Shown here: positions 1 to 8,359 of the stretch, piece by piece
Numbering within the stretch: position 1 is the first letter of the stretch
How the letters are laid out: the number at the start of each line of letters is the position of its first letter
Origin: Rhizobium indicum
GTDB lineage: Bacteria; Pseudomonadota; Alphaproteobacteria; Rhizobiales; Rhizobiaceae
DNA: 64,000 bases
Assembly: GCF_005862305.2 (NCBI RefSeq)
Contig: NZ_CP054021.1
Coordinates: 3,571,001-3,635,000 of the forward strand
Reading direction: 5' to 3'
Position numbers and translations under genes: made by a program
The notes under the pieces: generated by a model
Database searches by the model: none
Told to the model about the DNA's origin: nothing
What the model saw: the letters and a program-made list of their open reading frames with translations, nothing else

Positions 1-1671
1 CAGTCGAAGAATGTCTTGGTTTCCGCCCGTCCTGAAACGGACGGCTCTTCGGGTTTCCTCAGCTATCTCGGCACGCTTTTGCCGATGCTTCTGATTCTCG
101 GCGTCTGGCTGTTCTTCATGCGGCAGATGCAGGGCGGCTCGCGCGGCGCGATGGGCTTCGGCAAATCCAAGGCCAAGCTGCTCACCGAAGCGCATGGCCG
201 CGTGACTTTCGAAGACGTTGCCGGTGTCGACGAGGCCAAGCAGGATCTCGAAGAAATCGTCGAATTCCTGCGTGATCCGCAGAAGTTCCAGCGTCTCGGC
301 GGCAAGATCCCGCGCGGCGTGCTGCTCGTCGGCCCTCCGGGTACCGGCAAGACGCTGCTTGCCCGCTCGGTCGCCGGCGAAGCCAATGTGCCCTTCTTCA
401 CAATTTCGGGCTCCGACTTCGTCGAAATGTTCGTCGGCGTCGGTGCAAGCCGTGTGCGCGATATGTTCGAGCAGGCGAAGAAGAATGCGCCCTGCATCAT
501 CTTCATCGACGAAATCGATGCCGTCGGCCGTCATCGCGGCGCCGGTCTCGGCGGCGGTAATGACGAACGCGAGCAGACGCTGAACCAGTTGCTGGTCGAA
601 ATGGACGGCTTCGAGGCGAATGAAGGCGTGATCCTGATTGCCGCTACCAACCGTCCCGACGTTCTTGACCCGGCGCTGCTGCGTCCCGGCCGTTTCGACC
701 GTCAGGTCGTGGTGCCGAATCCCGACATCGTCGGCCGCGAGCGCATCCTCAAGGTGCATGCCCGCAACGTTCCGCTGGCGCCGAATGTCGATCTCAAGAT
801 CCTCGCCCGCGGTACGCCCGGTTTTTCCGGCGCCGACCTGATGAACCTCGTCAACGAAGCCGCCCTCATGGCCGCCCGCCGCAACAAGCGCGTCGTCACC
901 ATGCAGGAATTCGAGGACGCCAAGGACAAGATCATGATGGGCGCCGAGCGCCGTTCCTCGGCGATGACCGAGGCGGAAAAGAAGCTCACCGCTTACCATG
1001 AGGCCGGACACGCCATGACCGCGCTCAATGTCGCCGTCGCCGATCCGCTGCACAAGGCGACGATCATTCCGCGCGGCCGTGCGCTCGGCATGGTCATGCA
1101 GCTTCCCGAGGGCGACCGCTACTCGATGAGCTACAAGTGGATGGTCTCACGCCTCTGCATCATGATGGGCGGCCGCGTTGCCGAAGAGCTCACCTTCGGC
1201 AAGGAGAACATCACTTCGGGTGCCTCCTCCGACATCGAGCAGGCCACGAAGCTTGCCCGCGCTATGGTCACGCAGTGGGGCTTCTCCGATCAACTCGGTC
1301 AGGTCGCCTATGGCGAGAACCAGCAGGAAGTCTTCCTCGGCCACTCGGTTTCGCAGTCGAAGAATGTTTCGGAAGCAACCGCGCAGAAGATCGACAATGA
1401 AGTGCGCCGCCTGATCGATGAAGCCTATACGCAGGCCCGCAAGATCCTGACGGAAAAGCACGACGAATTCGTCGTGCTTGCCGAAGGTCTGCTCGAATAC
1501 GAGACACTGACCGGCGAAGAGATCAAGGCGCTGATCCGCGGCGAAAAGCCTTCCCGCGATCTCGGCGATGATTCGCCGCCGAGCCGCGGCTCGGCTGTTC
1601 CGAAGGCCGGCGCACGGCCTGCCACCAAGGGTGACGAGCCCGAAGGCGGCCTCGAACCGCAGCCGCATTGA
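1..1671 (+). CDS. ftsH: ATP-dependent zinc metalloprotease FtsH, 5' end outside window
   Basis: The reading frame is open from base 1, so the gene begins upstream; 556 codons are present of the roughly 640 usual for the family. A hydrophobic segment (nt 60-120) matches the second membrane helix that anchors the protease in the inner membrane. The AAA ATPase follows, with Walker A GPPGTGKT (nt 331-354), Walker B IIFIDEID and the second region of homology ([19 protein letters not shown]). The zinc-protease motif HEAGH is at nt 997-1011. FtsH degrades misfolded membrane proteins and short-lived regulators. The C-terminal tail ([13 protein letters not shown]...) is low-complexity. glmM follows on the same strand, which is a common alphaproteobacterial order, but a terminator separates them. 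Confidence 0.97.
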   Translation, partial: QSKNVLVSARPETDGSSGFLSYLGTLLPMLLILGVWLFFMRQMQGGSRGAMGFGKSKAKLLTEAHGRVTFEDVAGVDEAKQDLEEIVEFLRDPQKFQRLGGKIPRGVLLVGPPGTGKTLLARSVAGEANVPFFTISGSDFVEMFVGVGASRVRDMFEQAKKNAPCIIFIDEIDAVGRHRGAGLGGGNDEREQTLNQLLVEMDGFEANEGVILIAATNRPDVLDPALLRPGRFDRQVVVPNPDIVGRERILKVHARNVPLAPNVDLKILARGTPGFSGADLMNLVNEAALMAARRNKRVVTMQEFEDAKDKIMMGAERRSSAMTEAEKKLTAYHEAGHAMTALNVAVADPLHKATIIPRGRALGMVMQLPEGDRYSMSYKWMVSRLCIMMGGRVAEELTFGKENITSGASSDIEQATKLARAMVTQWGFSDQLGQVAYGENQQEVFLGHSVSQSKNVSEATAQKIDNEVRRLIDEAYTQARKILTEKHDEFVVLAEGLLEYETLTGEEIKALIRGEKPSRDLGDDSPPSRGSAVPKAGARPATKGDEPEGGLEPQPH

Positions 1672-1691
1672 ACAGCGGCACTACCTTGAAC

Positions 1692-1728
1692 AAGGCCGGA
1701 TTTCCGAAGTGGGAGATCCGGCCTTTTC
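1692..1728 (+). terminator. Rho-independent terminator after ftsH
   Basis: A perfect 10-bp stem, AAGGCCGGAT / ATCCGGCCTT, encloses a 13-nt loop and runs into a TTTT tract. It lies 20 nt after the ftsH stop. Confidence 0.85.
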
Positions 1729-1912
1729 TATTGGTAACGGGATATAATCATTTTTCTTGCTAATTTACGTGCTGATCGCCGCATTTTGTGGCATTCCGCT
1801 GAATTGAGGCGAGCATGAATCACGCTCCTGGATTGACGACATTCCACTGAAGCCGGATTCGCTTGGAACGATGCGCTGCCTTGAATGGCGCGCGGAAAGC
1901 ACAGGAGTGCAG

Positions 1913-3265
1913 ATGAAGAGACGCTATTTCGGTACGGACGGCATTCGCGGCCAATCCAACGTCTTCCCGATGACGCCGGATCTCGCCATGCGGGTCGGCA
2001 TTGCCGCCGGTACGATCTTCCGCCGCGGCAATCACCGCCACCGCGTCGTCATCGGCAAGGATACGCGCCTTTCCGGCTATATGCTGGAGAACGCCATGGT
2101 CGCGGGCTTCACGGCCGCGGGTCTCGACGCCTTTATTCTCGGCCCGATCCCGACACCAGCTGTTGCCATGCTGACACGCTCGCTGCGTGCCGACCTCGGC
2201 GTGATGATCTCCGCTTCGCACAATCCTTACGAGGATAACGGCATCAAGCTCTTCGGCCCTGATGGCTACAAGCTGTCCGACGACATCGAGGCCGAGATCG
2301 AGGATCTGCTCGAAAAGGACCTGAATGCGCAGCTTGCCAAATCCGACGACATCGGCCGCGCCAAGCGTGTCGACGGCGTGCATGACCGCTATATCGAACA
2401 TGCCAAGCGTACGCTGCCGCGCGACGTGACACTGCAAGGCCTGAGGATCGCGATCGATTGCGCCAATGGGGCTGCCTACAAGGTGGCGCCGGCAGTGCTC
2501 TGGGAGCTCGGCGCCGAGGTCGTCACCATCGGCAACGAGCCGAACGGCACCAACATCAATCTCAATTGCGGCTCCACCAGCCCCGTCGCGTTGCAGAAGA
2601 AGGTCGATGAGGTGCGCGCCGATATTGGCATCGCCCTCGATGGCGATGCGGACCGCGTCATCATCGTCGACGAGAACGGCTCGATCGTCGACGGCGACCA
2701 GCTGATGGCAGTCATCGCCGAGAGCTGGGCCGAAAGCCAGCAGCTGCGCGGCAATGGTATCGTTGCGACCGTCATGTCCAATCTCGGCCTCGAGCGTTTC
2801 CTCGAGGATAAGGGCCTCGGCCTTGCCCGAACGAAGGTCGGGGACCGTTATGTCGTCGAGCATATGCGCCAGCACAATTACAATGTCGGCGGCGAGCAGT
2901 CCGGCCACATCGTGCTTTCGGACTACGGCACCACCGGCGACGGTCTCGTTGCCGCCCTGCAGATCCTGGCCGCGGTCAAGCGCACCGGCCGGACCGTCAG
3001 CGAGGTCTGCCGCCGCTTCGTGCCGGTGCCGCAGCTCCTGCGCAATGTCCGCATCAGCGGCGGCAAGCCGCTGGAGGATATCCAGGTGCAGAAGGCGATC
3101 GCCGATGCCGAAGCCGAGCTTGCCAGGAACGGCCGCCTCGTCATCCGCCCCTCGGGCACCGAGCCGCTGATCCGCGTCATGGCCGAAGGTGACGACCGCG
3201 CCCAGATCGAACGCATCGTCAACGAGTTGATCGGCACGATCTCGAACGTCCGGACCGCCGCCTGA
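1913..3265 (+). CDS. glmM: Phosphoglucosamine mutase
   Basis: GlmM converts glucosamine-6-phosphate to glucosamine-1-phosphate for UDP-GlcNAc, peptidoglycan and LPS synthesis. The 450-aa length is normal for the family. The N-terminus [12 protein letters not shown] is the family hallmark. The active-site phosphoserine loop ISASHNP places the serine at residue 102. The metal-binding loop DGDADR is near residue 243, and the phosphate-binding RPSGTEP loop is near the C-terminus. An upstream in-frame ATG at 1871 would add 14 residues. The start at 1913 is preferred because CAGGAG lies 5 nt upstream and the protein then starts as in homologues. The gene probably has its own promoter in the 185 bp after the ftsH terminator. 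Confidence 0.97.
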   Translation: MKRRYFGTDGIRGQSNVFPMTPDLAMRVGIAAGTIFRRGNHRHRVVIGKDTRLSGYMLENAMVAGFTAAGLDAFILGPIPTPAVAMLTRSLRADLGVMISASHNPYEDNGIKLFGPDGYKLSDDIEAEIEDLLEKDLNAQLAKSDDIGRAKRVDGVHDRYIEHAKRTLPRDVTLQGLRIAIDCANGAAYKVAPAVLWELGAEVVTIGNEPNGTNINLNCGSTSPVALQKKVDEVRADIGIALDGDADRVIIVDENGSIVDGDQLMAVIAESWAESQQLRGNGIVATVMSNLGLERFLEDKGLGLARTKVGDRYVVEHMRQHNYNVGGEQSGHIVLSDYGTTGDGLVAALQILAAVKRTGRTVSEVCRRFVPVPQLLRNVRISGGKPLEDIQVQKAIADAEAELARNGRLVIRPSGTEPLIRVMAEGDDRAQIERIVNELIGTISNVRTAA

Positions 3266-3285
3266 TTTTTCGGGACGAAATGTCA

Positions 3286-3313
3286 AAAGCCGGTACGCAA
3301 GTGCCGGCTTTTT
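3286..3313 (+). terminator. Rho-independent terminator after glmM
   Basis: An 11-bp stem (AAAGCCGGTAC / GTGCCGGCTTT, one G-U pair) is capped by a GCAA tetraloop and ends in a T-run. It lies 20 nt after the glmM stop. Confidence 0.85.
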
Positions 3314-3365
3314 CGCTATTGGCGCCTGCGGTTCGAAGATCCACTCCGCATTCAAAGGAAATATC

Positions 3366-3605
3366 ATGAAAAAATTGGTGCGCCTGCTGCTGACGATCGC
3401 TCTCGCATTCGTCGTCTTTACCGGTTTCCGCTGGTACCGCTACATCACCAACACCGACAGCCCTTACGATGAAATCGGCATCACGCTCAACAACGCCGTG
3501 CCAGGCCCGATCAATGCCTGGGGCTGTGCCAAGCTCAAAACGACCTTTGGCAGCTCCTTGCCCCCGTATGGCTGCGCCGCCGAAAACGCGACGCAATGGA
3601 AGTGA
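3366..3605 (+). CDS. Small exported or membrane-anchored protein, unknown function
   Basis: This is a 79-aa protein that I do not recognise. The N-terminus MKKLVRLLLTIALAFVVFTGF is a signal peptide or single membrane helix. The rest is short and polar with two cysteines (near residues 54 and 70) that could form a disulfide outside the cytoplasm. AAAGGA lies 8-9 nt before the ATG. It sits directly behind the glmM terminator and is followed by about 300 bp without a gene, so it is probably monocistronic. Coding status rests on the ribosome-binding site, the signal-like N-terminus and the position. No functional prediction is justified. Confidence 0.65.
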   Translation: MKKLVRLLLTIALAFVVFTGFRWYRYITNTDSPYDEIGITLNNAVPGPINAWGCAKLKTTFGSSLPPYGCAAENATQWK

Positions 3606-3901
3606 CAGCAGGATTTGTCGATTGGAGCAGCCGATCGACCTGACGGCGAAGGAGCCGACCCAGCGATTTGACGAGGCGGGGTTCATGGCGTTGCAGCTGG
3701 CGGTCTTTAGGGAGTCCGGCGGCTGCCAGCCTCAGCCTAGCTTCACGATATCGAGGAATTTGCCGCCAATCTCTCTCTTAACGTTTCTTCCCATTTATAG
3801 TTAAGCAGCTTTTAACGTTTCCAATTCATTATCCATACGAAGCGTACCAGATTGGCGGCGATTGAGCCTGCCGACGCAAACGGGATTTTGGAGTGGGATC
3901 C
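3606..3901. other. Intergenic region upstream of the outer-membrane protein
   Basis: No convincing gene is seen in these 296 bp. The downstream half is AT-richer and probably holds the promoter of the barrel protein gene. It carries two exact copies of TTAACGTTT (3778-3786 and 3812-3820) spaced 34 bp start to start. Confidence 0.5.
3778..3820 (+). repeat. Paired TTAACGTTT direct repeats
   Basis: The nonamer TTAACGTTT occurs at 3778-3786 and again at 3812-3820. They lie about 80-125 bp before the outer-membrane protein start. A 34-bp spacing is close to three helical turns, so a dimeric regulator could bind both on one face. No regulator is assigned. Confidence 0.35.
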
Positions 3902-4738
3902 ATGAAAACAAGCTTGTCCGGCATCTTCGCCGCATTGTTGATCGCGACAAACGCCTATTCCGCGGACTTCGCCCCTGCCGAGCCTATCCCGGAGCAGCCG
4001 CCTGAGGTGACCGTCACCGAAGCGACCGGCTGGTACCTGCGCGGCGATGTCGGCTATGCCTTCACCGATCTGCGCGGCGCCCGCTATTTCCAGGGCAGCA
4101 ACGCCACGGAGGTCGATTTCGACCGTGCCGACCTGGACGACGCATGGACGGTCGGCGGCGGTGTCGGTTATCAGATCAACAGCTATCTGCGCACCGATCT
4201 GACCTTCGACTATCTCACCCAGGCAGATTTCAAGGGCTCGACGGTTGGGCAGTGCGGCTTTCCGCTGGTGGACTGCACCTCGAGCGACCGCTCTTCGCTG
4301 ACAGCCTATACGCTGCTCGCCAATGCCTATGTCGATCTCGGCACCTACGGCTACGTCACGCCTTATGTCGGCGCCGGTATCGGTGGTTCTTACGTGAAGT
4401 GGAAGAACCTGCGCAACGTCGCCTGCGCCGATGACGGCAGCTTCTGCGACGACCAGGTCACCCATGGCGGCAAGGGCAACTGGCGCTTTACCTACGCCCT
4501 CATGGCCGGCGCTTCGATCGACGTGACCTGCAACGTCAAGGCCGATGTCGGCTATCGCTACCTGCATATCGACGGCGGCAACATGTTCGGCTATGCCGAC
4601 AATGGCGGCCCGGGCCGCGACAAGGGTCTCAGCGTTCACGAAGCCCGCGTCGGTGCCCGCTATCTCTTCGGCGGCTGCGCCCAGGCGAGCTACGAACCGC
4701 CGCCGGAAATCCCGCTGCAGCAGCCTGTCTACAAGTAA
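3902..4738 (+). CDS. Outer-membrane beta-barrel protein (Omp25/Omp31-like)
   Basis: The 278-aa protein has a cleavable signal peptide (MKTSLSGIFAALLIATNAYS, cleavage before A-D-F). A proline/glutamate-rich linker follows, then alternating aromatic beta-strand sequence (GWYLRGDVGYAFTDL, YVTPYVGAGIGGSYVKW, VGARYLFGG) typical of 8-stranded rhizobial and Brucella surface porin-like proteins. It would sit in the outer membrane. Cysteine pairs (CGFPLVDC, CADDGSFC) suggest disulfide-bonded outer loops. The ATG at 3902 is chosen because it gives a normal signal peptide and has TTGGAG upstream; a GTG at 3893 would add three residues. A strong terminator follows, so it is a single-gene unit. Exact family member not identified. 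Confidence 0.85.
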   Translation: MKTSLSGIFAALLIATNAYSADFAPAEPIPEQPPEVTVTEATGWYLRGDVGYAFTDLRGARYFQGSNATEVDFDRADLDDAWTVGGGVGYQINSYLRTDLTFDYLTQADFKGSTVGQCGFPLVDCTSSDRSSLTAYTLLANAYVDLGTYGYVTPYVGAGIGGSYVKWKNLRNVACADDGSFCDDQVTHGGKGNWRFTYALMAGASIDVTCNVKADVGYRYLHIDGGNMFGYADNGGPGRDKGLSVHEARVGARYLFGGCAQASYEPPPEIPLQQPVYK

Positions 4739-4758
4739 GTCCAATTCCCAGACATTTG

Positions 4759-4785
4759 AAAGCCGCCCCCAACCGGGCGGCTTTT
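4759..4785 (+). terminator. Rho-independent terminator after the outer-membrane protein
   Basis: A perfect 10-bp stem AAAGCCGCCC / GGGCGGCTTT with a 6-nt loop is followed by T residues. It starts 20 nt after the stop codon. Confidence 0.87.
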
Positions 4786-4884
4786 CGTATTGCGGCCCTA
4801 CCGCCCTGCGTCAAAATATGTTCCGCCCGCGACACTTCGATCTTGACTATGACGCGCCGGATCCATACACACGGCGGCGGGACA

Positions 4885-4922
4885 CCCTTCCCCAACGAAG
4901 GGCTTTCTATCTGAGAGGATAG
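4885..4922 (+). promoter_or_regulatory. serC leader RNA, two hairpins next to the start codon
   Basis: Two tandem hairpins precede serC. The first is CCCTTC / GAAGGG (4885-4902, 6-nt loop). The second is CTATC / GATAG (4907-4922) with the Shine-Dalgarno GAGAGG in its loop and 3' arm, ending 4 nt before the ATG. The pair, the position and the host group match the serC RNA motif described upstream of serC in Alphaproteobacteria. Its ligand, if any, is unknown. Occlusion of the ribosome-binding site by the second hairpin is an inference from its position. Confidence 0.7.
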
Positions 4923-4926
4923 CATC

Positions 4927-6105
4927 ATGGCGAAGACCGCAAAGCCGGACATCCGTCCGCACAATACCCATTTTTCTTCTGGCCCCTGCTCGAAGCGCCC
5001 CGGTTGGTCGCTCGAAGCCCTTTCCGACGCGGCCCTTGGCCGTTCGCACCGCGCGAAGGTCGGCAAGGCCAAGCTCAAGCAGGCCATCGACCTTACCCGT
5101 GAAATTCTCGAAGTGCCGGCGGATTACCGCATCGGCATCGTTCCGGCGTCCGACACCGGCGCCGTCGAAATGGCGCTCTGGTCGCTGCTTGGCGAACGTG
5201 GCGTCGATATGCTCGCCTGGGAAAGCTTCGGCGCCGGCTGGGTCACCGATGTCGTCAAGCAGCTGAAGCTCAAGGATGTGCGCAAGCTCGAAGCCGGCTA
5301 CGGCGAGCTTCCCGATCTCTCCGCCGTCGATTTCGACCGTGATGTCGTCTTCACCTGGAACGGCACCACCTCGGGCGTGCGCGTGCCGAACGCCGCTTTC
5401 ATCCCTGATAACCGCAAGGGCCTGACGATCTGCGACGCCACCTCGGCCGCTTTCGCGCAGGAACTCGATTTCGCGAAGCTCGACGTCGTCACCTTCTCCT
5501 GGCAGAAGGTTCTGGGCGGCGAGGGCGCACACGGGGTCATCATTCTTTCGCCGCGCGCCGTCGAGCGTCTGGTCACCTATACGCCGGCCTGGCCGCTGCC
5601 GAAGATCTTCCGCATGACCTCGGGTGGCAAGCTGACGGAAGGTATCTTTGAGGGCGAGACGATCAACACGCCGTCGATGCTCTGCGTTGAGGACTATATC
5701 GATGCGCTTGTCTGGGCCAAGGGGCTCGGCGGCCTCAAGGGGCTGATCGCGCGTGCCGACGCCAATGCCAAGGTCATCCACGATTTCGTCGCGGCGAACG
5801 ACTGGATCGCCAATCTCGCCGTCAAGGCGGAAACGGCCTCCAACACCTCCGTCTGCCTGAAGATCGTCGACAAGGACATCGCAGCGCTTGACGACGACGG
5901 CCAGGCGAATTTCGCCAAGGGCCTGGTCGGCCTCCTGGAAAAGGAAGGTGTCGCTTATGACGTCGGCCACTACCGCGACGCGCCGTCCGGCCTGCGCATC
6001 TGGGCCGGCGCCACGATCGAGGCATCCGACATGCAGAAGCTGATGCCCTGGCTTTCCTGGGCCTTCGAAACGCAGAAGGCGCAGCTTAATCAGGCCGCCG
6101 CCTGA
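4927..6105 (+). CDS. serC: Phosphoserine aminotransferase
   Basis: SerC converts 3-phosphohydroxypyruvate and glutamate to 3-phosphoserine, the second step of serine synthesis; it also acts in pyridoxal phosphate synthesis in many bacteria. The 392-aa class V aminotransferase begins with [18 protein letters not shown], typical of the alphaproteobacterial branch. The PLP lysine lies in [15 protein letters not shown]. The Shine-Dalgarno GAGAGGA is embedded in the leader hairpin. serA follows after 81 bp that contain only a hairpin (GCTCCGCC / GGCGGAGC, 6120-6139) with no T-run. The two genes of one pathway are therefore likely co-transcribed, with the hairpin possibly tuning the downstream gene. 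Confidence 0.97.
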   Translation: MAKTAKPDIRPHNTHFSSGPCSKRPGWSLEALSDAALGRSHRAKVGKAKLKQAIDLTREILEVPADYRIGIVPASDTGAVEMALWSLLGERGVDMLAWESFGAGWVTDVVKQLKLKDVRKLEAGYGELPDLSAVDFDRDVVFTWNGTTSGVRVPNAAFIPDNRKGLTICDATSAAFAQELDFAKLDVVTFSWQKVLGGEGAHGVIILSPRAVERLVTYTPAWPLPKIFRMTSGGKLTEGIFEGETINTPSMLCVEDYIDALVWAKGLGGLKGLIARADANAKVIHDFVAANDWIANLAVKAETASNTSVCLKIVDKDIAALDDDGQANFAKGLVGLLEKEGVAYDVGHYRDAPSGLRIWAGATIEASDMQKLMPWLSWAFETQKAQLNQAAA

Positions 6106-6186
6106 GGTGATCGCATTCGGCTCCGCCATAGGGCGGAGCAGCATTCCTGATTCATTCATCGCTGAACACTTTTGAAGGAGGCCCTC

Positions 6187-7782
6187 ATGGCACCTCGCGT
6201 TCTCGTATCCGACGAATTGTCGGAAACCGCCGTCCAGATCTTCCGCGACCGCGGCGTCGAAGTCGATTTCGAACCGCAGCTCGGCAAGGACAAAGACCGT
6301 CTGCTCGAAGTCATCGGCAAGTATGATGGCCTGGCCATCCGCTCCGCCACCAAGGTGACGGAAAAGATTATCGAGGGGGCGACGAACCTCAAGGTCGTCG
6401 GCCGTGCCGGCATCGGCGTCGACAATGTCGATATCCCGGCCGCCTCGCGCCGCGGCATCATCGTGATGAACACGCCCTTCGGTAACTCGATCACGACGGC
6501 CGAACACGCGATCGCACTGATGTTCGCCGTCGCCCGCCAGCTTCCGGCAGCCGATACCTCGACGCAGGCCGGCAAGTGGGAGAAGTCGAAATTCATGGGC
6601 GTCGAGATCACCGGCAAGACGCTCGGCGTCATCGGCGCCGGCAATATCGGTTCGATCGTCTGCGCCCGGGCCATCGGCCTGAAGATGCACGTCGTCGCCT
6701 ACGATCCGTTCCTCTCCAAGGAGCGCGCCGAAGAGATGGGCGTCACCAAGGTCGAGCTGGAAGAGCTTTTCGCTCGCGCCGACTTCATCACGCTGCATGT
6801 GCCGATGACCGACAAGACGCGCGGCATCCTCAACAAGGAAGCGCTGGCAAAGACCAAGCCCGGCGTGCGCATTATCAACTGCGCCCGCGGCGGCCTGGTC
6901 GATGAGGCAGCGCTTGCCGAGGCCATCAAGTCGGGCCATGTCGCGGGTGCAGCCTTCGACGTGTTCGAGGTCGAGCCCGCCAAGGAAAGCCCGCTCTTCG
7001 GCCTGCCGAACGTCGTCTGCACGCCGCATCTCGGCGCCTCGACGACCGAGGCTCAGGAAAACGTCGCTTTGCAGGTGGCCGAACAGATGGCGGATTACCT
7101 TGTCAATGGTGCGGTCTCCAACGCCATCAACATGCCGTCGATCACGGCTGAGGAAGCGCCGATCCTGAAGCCCTTCATCCGTCTAGCCGACGTTCTCGGC
7201 GCCTTCGTCGGCCAGGTCACCGAAGAGCCGATCAAGGAAATCGAAATCCTCTATGACGGCATCACCGCCAACATGAATACGCGGGCGCTGACGAGCGCTG
7301 TGCTCGCCGGCCTCATCCGCCCGCAGGTTGCCGACGTCAACATGGTTTCGGCGCCGATCATGATCAAGGAAAAGGGCATCGTGCTTTCCGAGGTCAAGCG
7401 CGACAAAACCGGTGTCTTCGACGGCTATATCAAGCTGACGGTGACCACCGAAAGCATGACACGCTCGGTCGCCGGCACGGTGTTTTCGGACGGCAAGCCG
7501 CGCTTCATCCAGATCAAGGGCATCAACCTCGATGCCGATGTCGGCTCGCACATGATCTATATCACCAATACCGACGTCCCCGGCATGATCGGCTTCATCG
7601 GCACGACGCTTGGTGCTGCCGGCGTCAACATTGCCAACTTCCAGCTCGGCCGTGACAAGCAGGGCGGCGACGCCATCGCACTGCTCTATGTCGACGGCAA
7701 GGTTGATGACGCCGTGCTTGCTGAGTTGACCGCCCACCAGGCGGTTCGCCAGGCAAAGCCGCTGACCTTCAATATCGACTGA
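6187..7782 (+). CDS. serA: D-3-phosphoglycerate dehydrogenase
   Basis: SerA catalyses the first committed step of serine synthesis, NAD-dependent oxidation of 3-phosphoglycerate. The 531-aa length fits the long form. The N-terminal substrate domain is followed by the nucleotide-binding fold (VIGAGNIGSIVCARA), the catalytic region with RIINCARGGLVDEAAL and the histidine in TPHLGAST, an intervening domain, and a C-terminal ACT domain (MIYITNTDVPGMIGFIGTTLGAAGVNIANFQLG) that binds serine for feedback control in related enzymes. The ATG at 6187 is preferred over 6172 because GAAGGAGG lies 5-6 nt before it and the protein then begins MAPRVLVSD as usual. It forms the serC-serA unit and ends at a strong terminator. 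Confidence 0.97.
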   Translation: MAPRVLVSDELSETAVQIFRDRGVEVDFEPQLGKDKDRLLEVIGKYDGLAIRSATKVTEKIIEGATNLKVVGRAGIGVDNVDIPAASRRGIIVMNTPFGNSITTAEHAIALMFAVARQLPAADTSTQAGKWEKSKFMGVEITGKTLGVIGAGNIGSIVCARAIGLKMHVVAYDPFLSKERAEEMGVTKVELEELFARADFITLHVPMTDKTRGILNKEALAKTKPGVRIINCARGGLVDEAALAEAIKSGHVAGAAFDVFEVEPAKESPLFGLPNVVCTPHLGASTTEAQENVALQVAEQMADYLVNGAVSNAINMPSITAEEAPILKPFIRLADVLGAFVGQVTEEPIKEIEILYDGITANMNTRALTSAVLAGLIRPQVADVNMVSAPIMIKEKGIVLSEVKRDKTGVFDGYIKLTVTTESMTRSVAGTVFSDGKPRFIQIKGINLDADVGSHMIYITNTDVPGMIGFIGTTLGAAGVNIANFQLGRDKQGGDAIALLYVDGKVDDAVLAELTAHQAVRQAKPLTFNID

Positions 7783-7803
7783 GTTTTTCCTCCCGAGGAA
7801 ATG

Positions 7804-7837
7804 AAAAACCCGGCGCTGGCAACGGCGCCGGGTTTTT
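7804..7837. terminator. Terminator after serA, probably bidirectional
   Basis: A 12-bp stem AAAACCCGGCGC / GCGCCGGGTTTT with flanking A and T runs works on either strand. It lies between serA and the convergent small gene ending at 7860. Confidence 0.87.
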
Positions 7838-7859
7838 GCTGTGTCGGGAACCAATGAAT

Positions 7860-8126
7860 TTAGTGGTGCCGGCGTTTCCGGCGAAGGATTTTGCCGAAAT
7901 GGGCGACATCGTCTTCAGCCTTCGTGCGGTGAAGGAAGGCGAGCCTGCTGCCGTCGAGACCCTGGAAGAATTCGTCCCAGGAAATCTCTTCCTGCGTTTC
8001 AGAGGAAAAATCGACGCGCACGGTTTCGCTGTCCGGTGCGTTCTTGATCCGGGCAGGATGGCCGCCGCGCTCCTCGATCCAGTGTCTGATCCTGCTGTAA
8101 TCCGTCGTCGTGCCGAACCTGCCCAT
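7860..8126 (-). CDS. Small conserved protein of the group often labelled 1,4-alpha-glucan branching enzyme
   Basis: The 88-aa protein begins MGRFGTTTDYSRIRHWIEERGG and contains RVDF, EEISWDEFFQGLDGSRLAFLH. I recognise this as a widespread small family (pattern T-x-D-x-x-x-I-R-x-W-x-E-E-R-G-G, then E-E-I-S-W-D-E-F-F). Database records often call it a 1,4-alpha-glucan branching enzyme, but it is far too short and has no glycosyl hydrolase catalytic residues, so I assign no enzyme function. The start has a clear GAGGAGGG ribosome-binding site. It converges on serA across the bidirectional terminator and has about 230 bp upstream before the GGDEF/EAL gene on the other strand. Confidence 0.8.
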   Translation of the reverse strand: MGRFGTTTDYSRIRHWIEERGGHPARIKNAPDSETVRVDFSSETQEEISWDEFFQGLDGSRLAFLHRTKAEDDVAHFGKILRRKRRHH

Positions 8127-8359
8127 GAAACCCTCCTCAGCAATTCGATTGCGACTTCGATGCCCAAGAACGCACGATCGAGGGAATTGTTCCGTGGTGC
8201 CTCAAATATTTTATCGAGGACCGAGATCGCGATGGCAAACCGCCGCTTTTGCACATTCTGAAGGCGAAAGCCTAAAGTTTAACCCCGAGTATGATTCTGA
8301 TTTTATTTAACTTTTCTCAGTATATCCCTGTCATCGGCATCAACCGCACGCGAATTTCG

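Noticed and set aside
1352..1365. 14-bp repeat CAGTCGAAGAATGT at both ends of the ftsH segment (1-14 and 1352-1365)
   Set aside because: Both copies are coding sequence within the same gene and encode similar short Ser-Lys-Asn stretches; chance or codon bias explains it.
1820..3367. Long open frame antisense to glmM, and similar long frames antisense to ftsH, serA, the GGDEF-EAL gene, mnmA, pit and others
   Set aside because: They mirror genuine conserved genes on the other strand; such shadows are common in high-GC DNA and show no family features.
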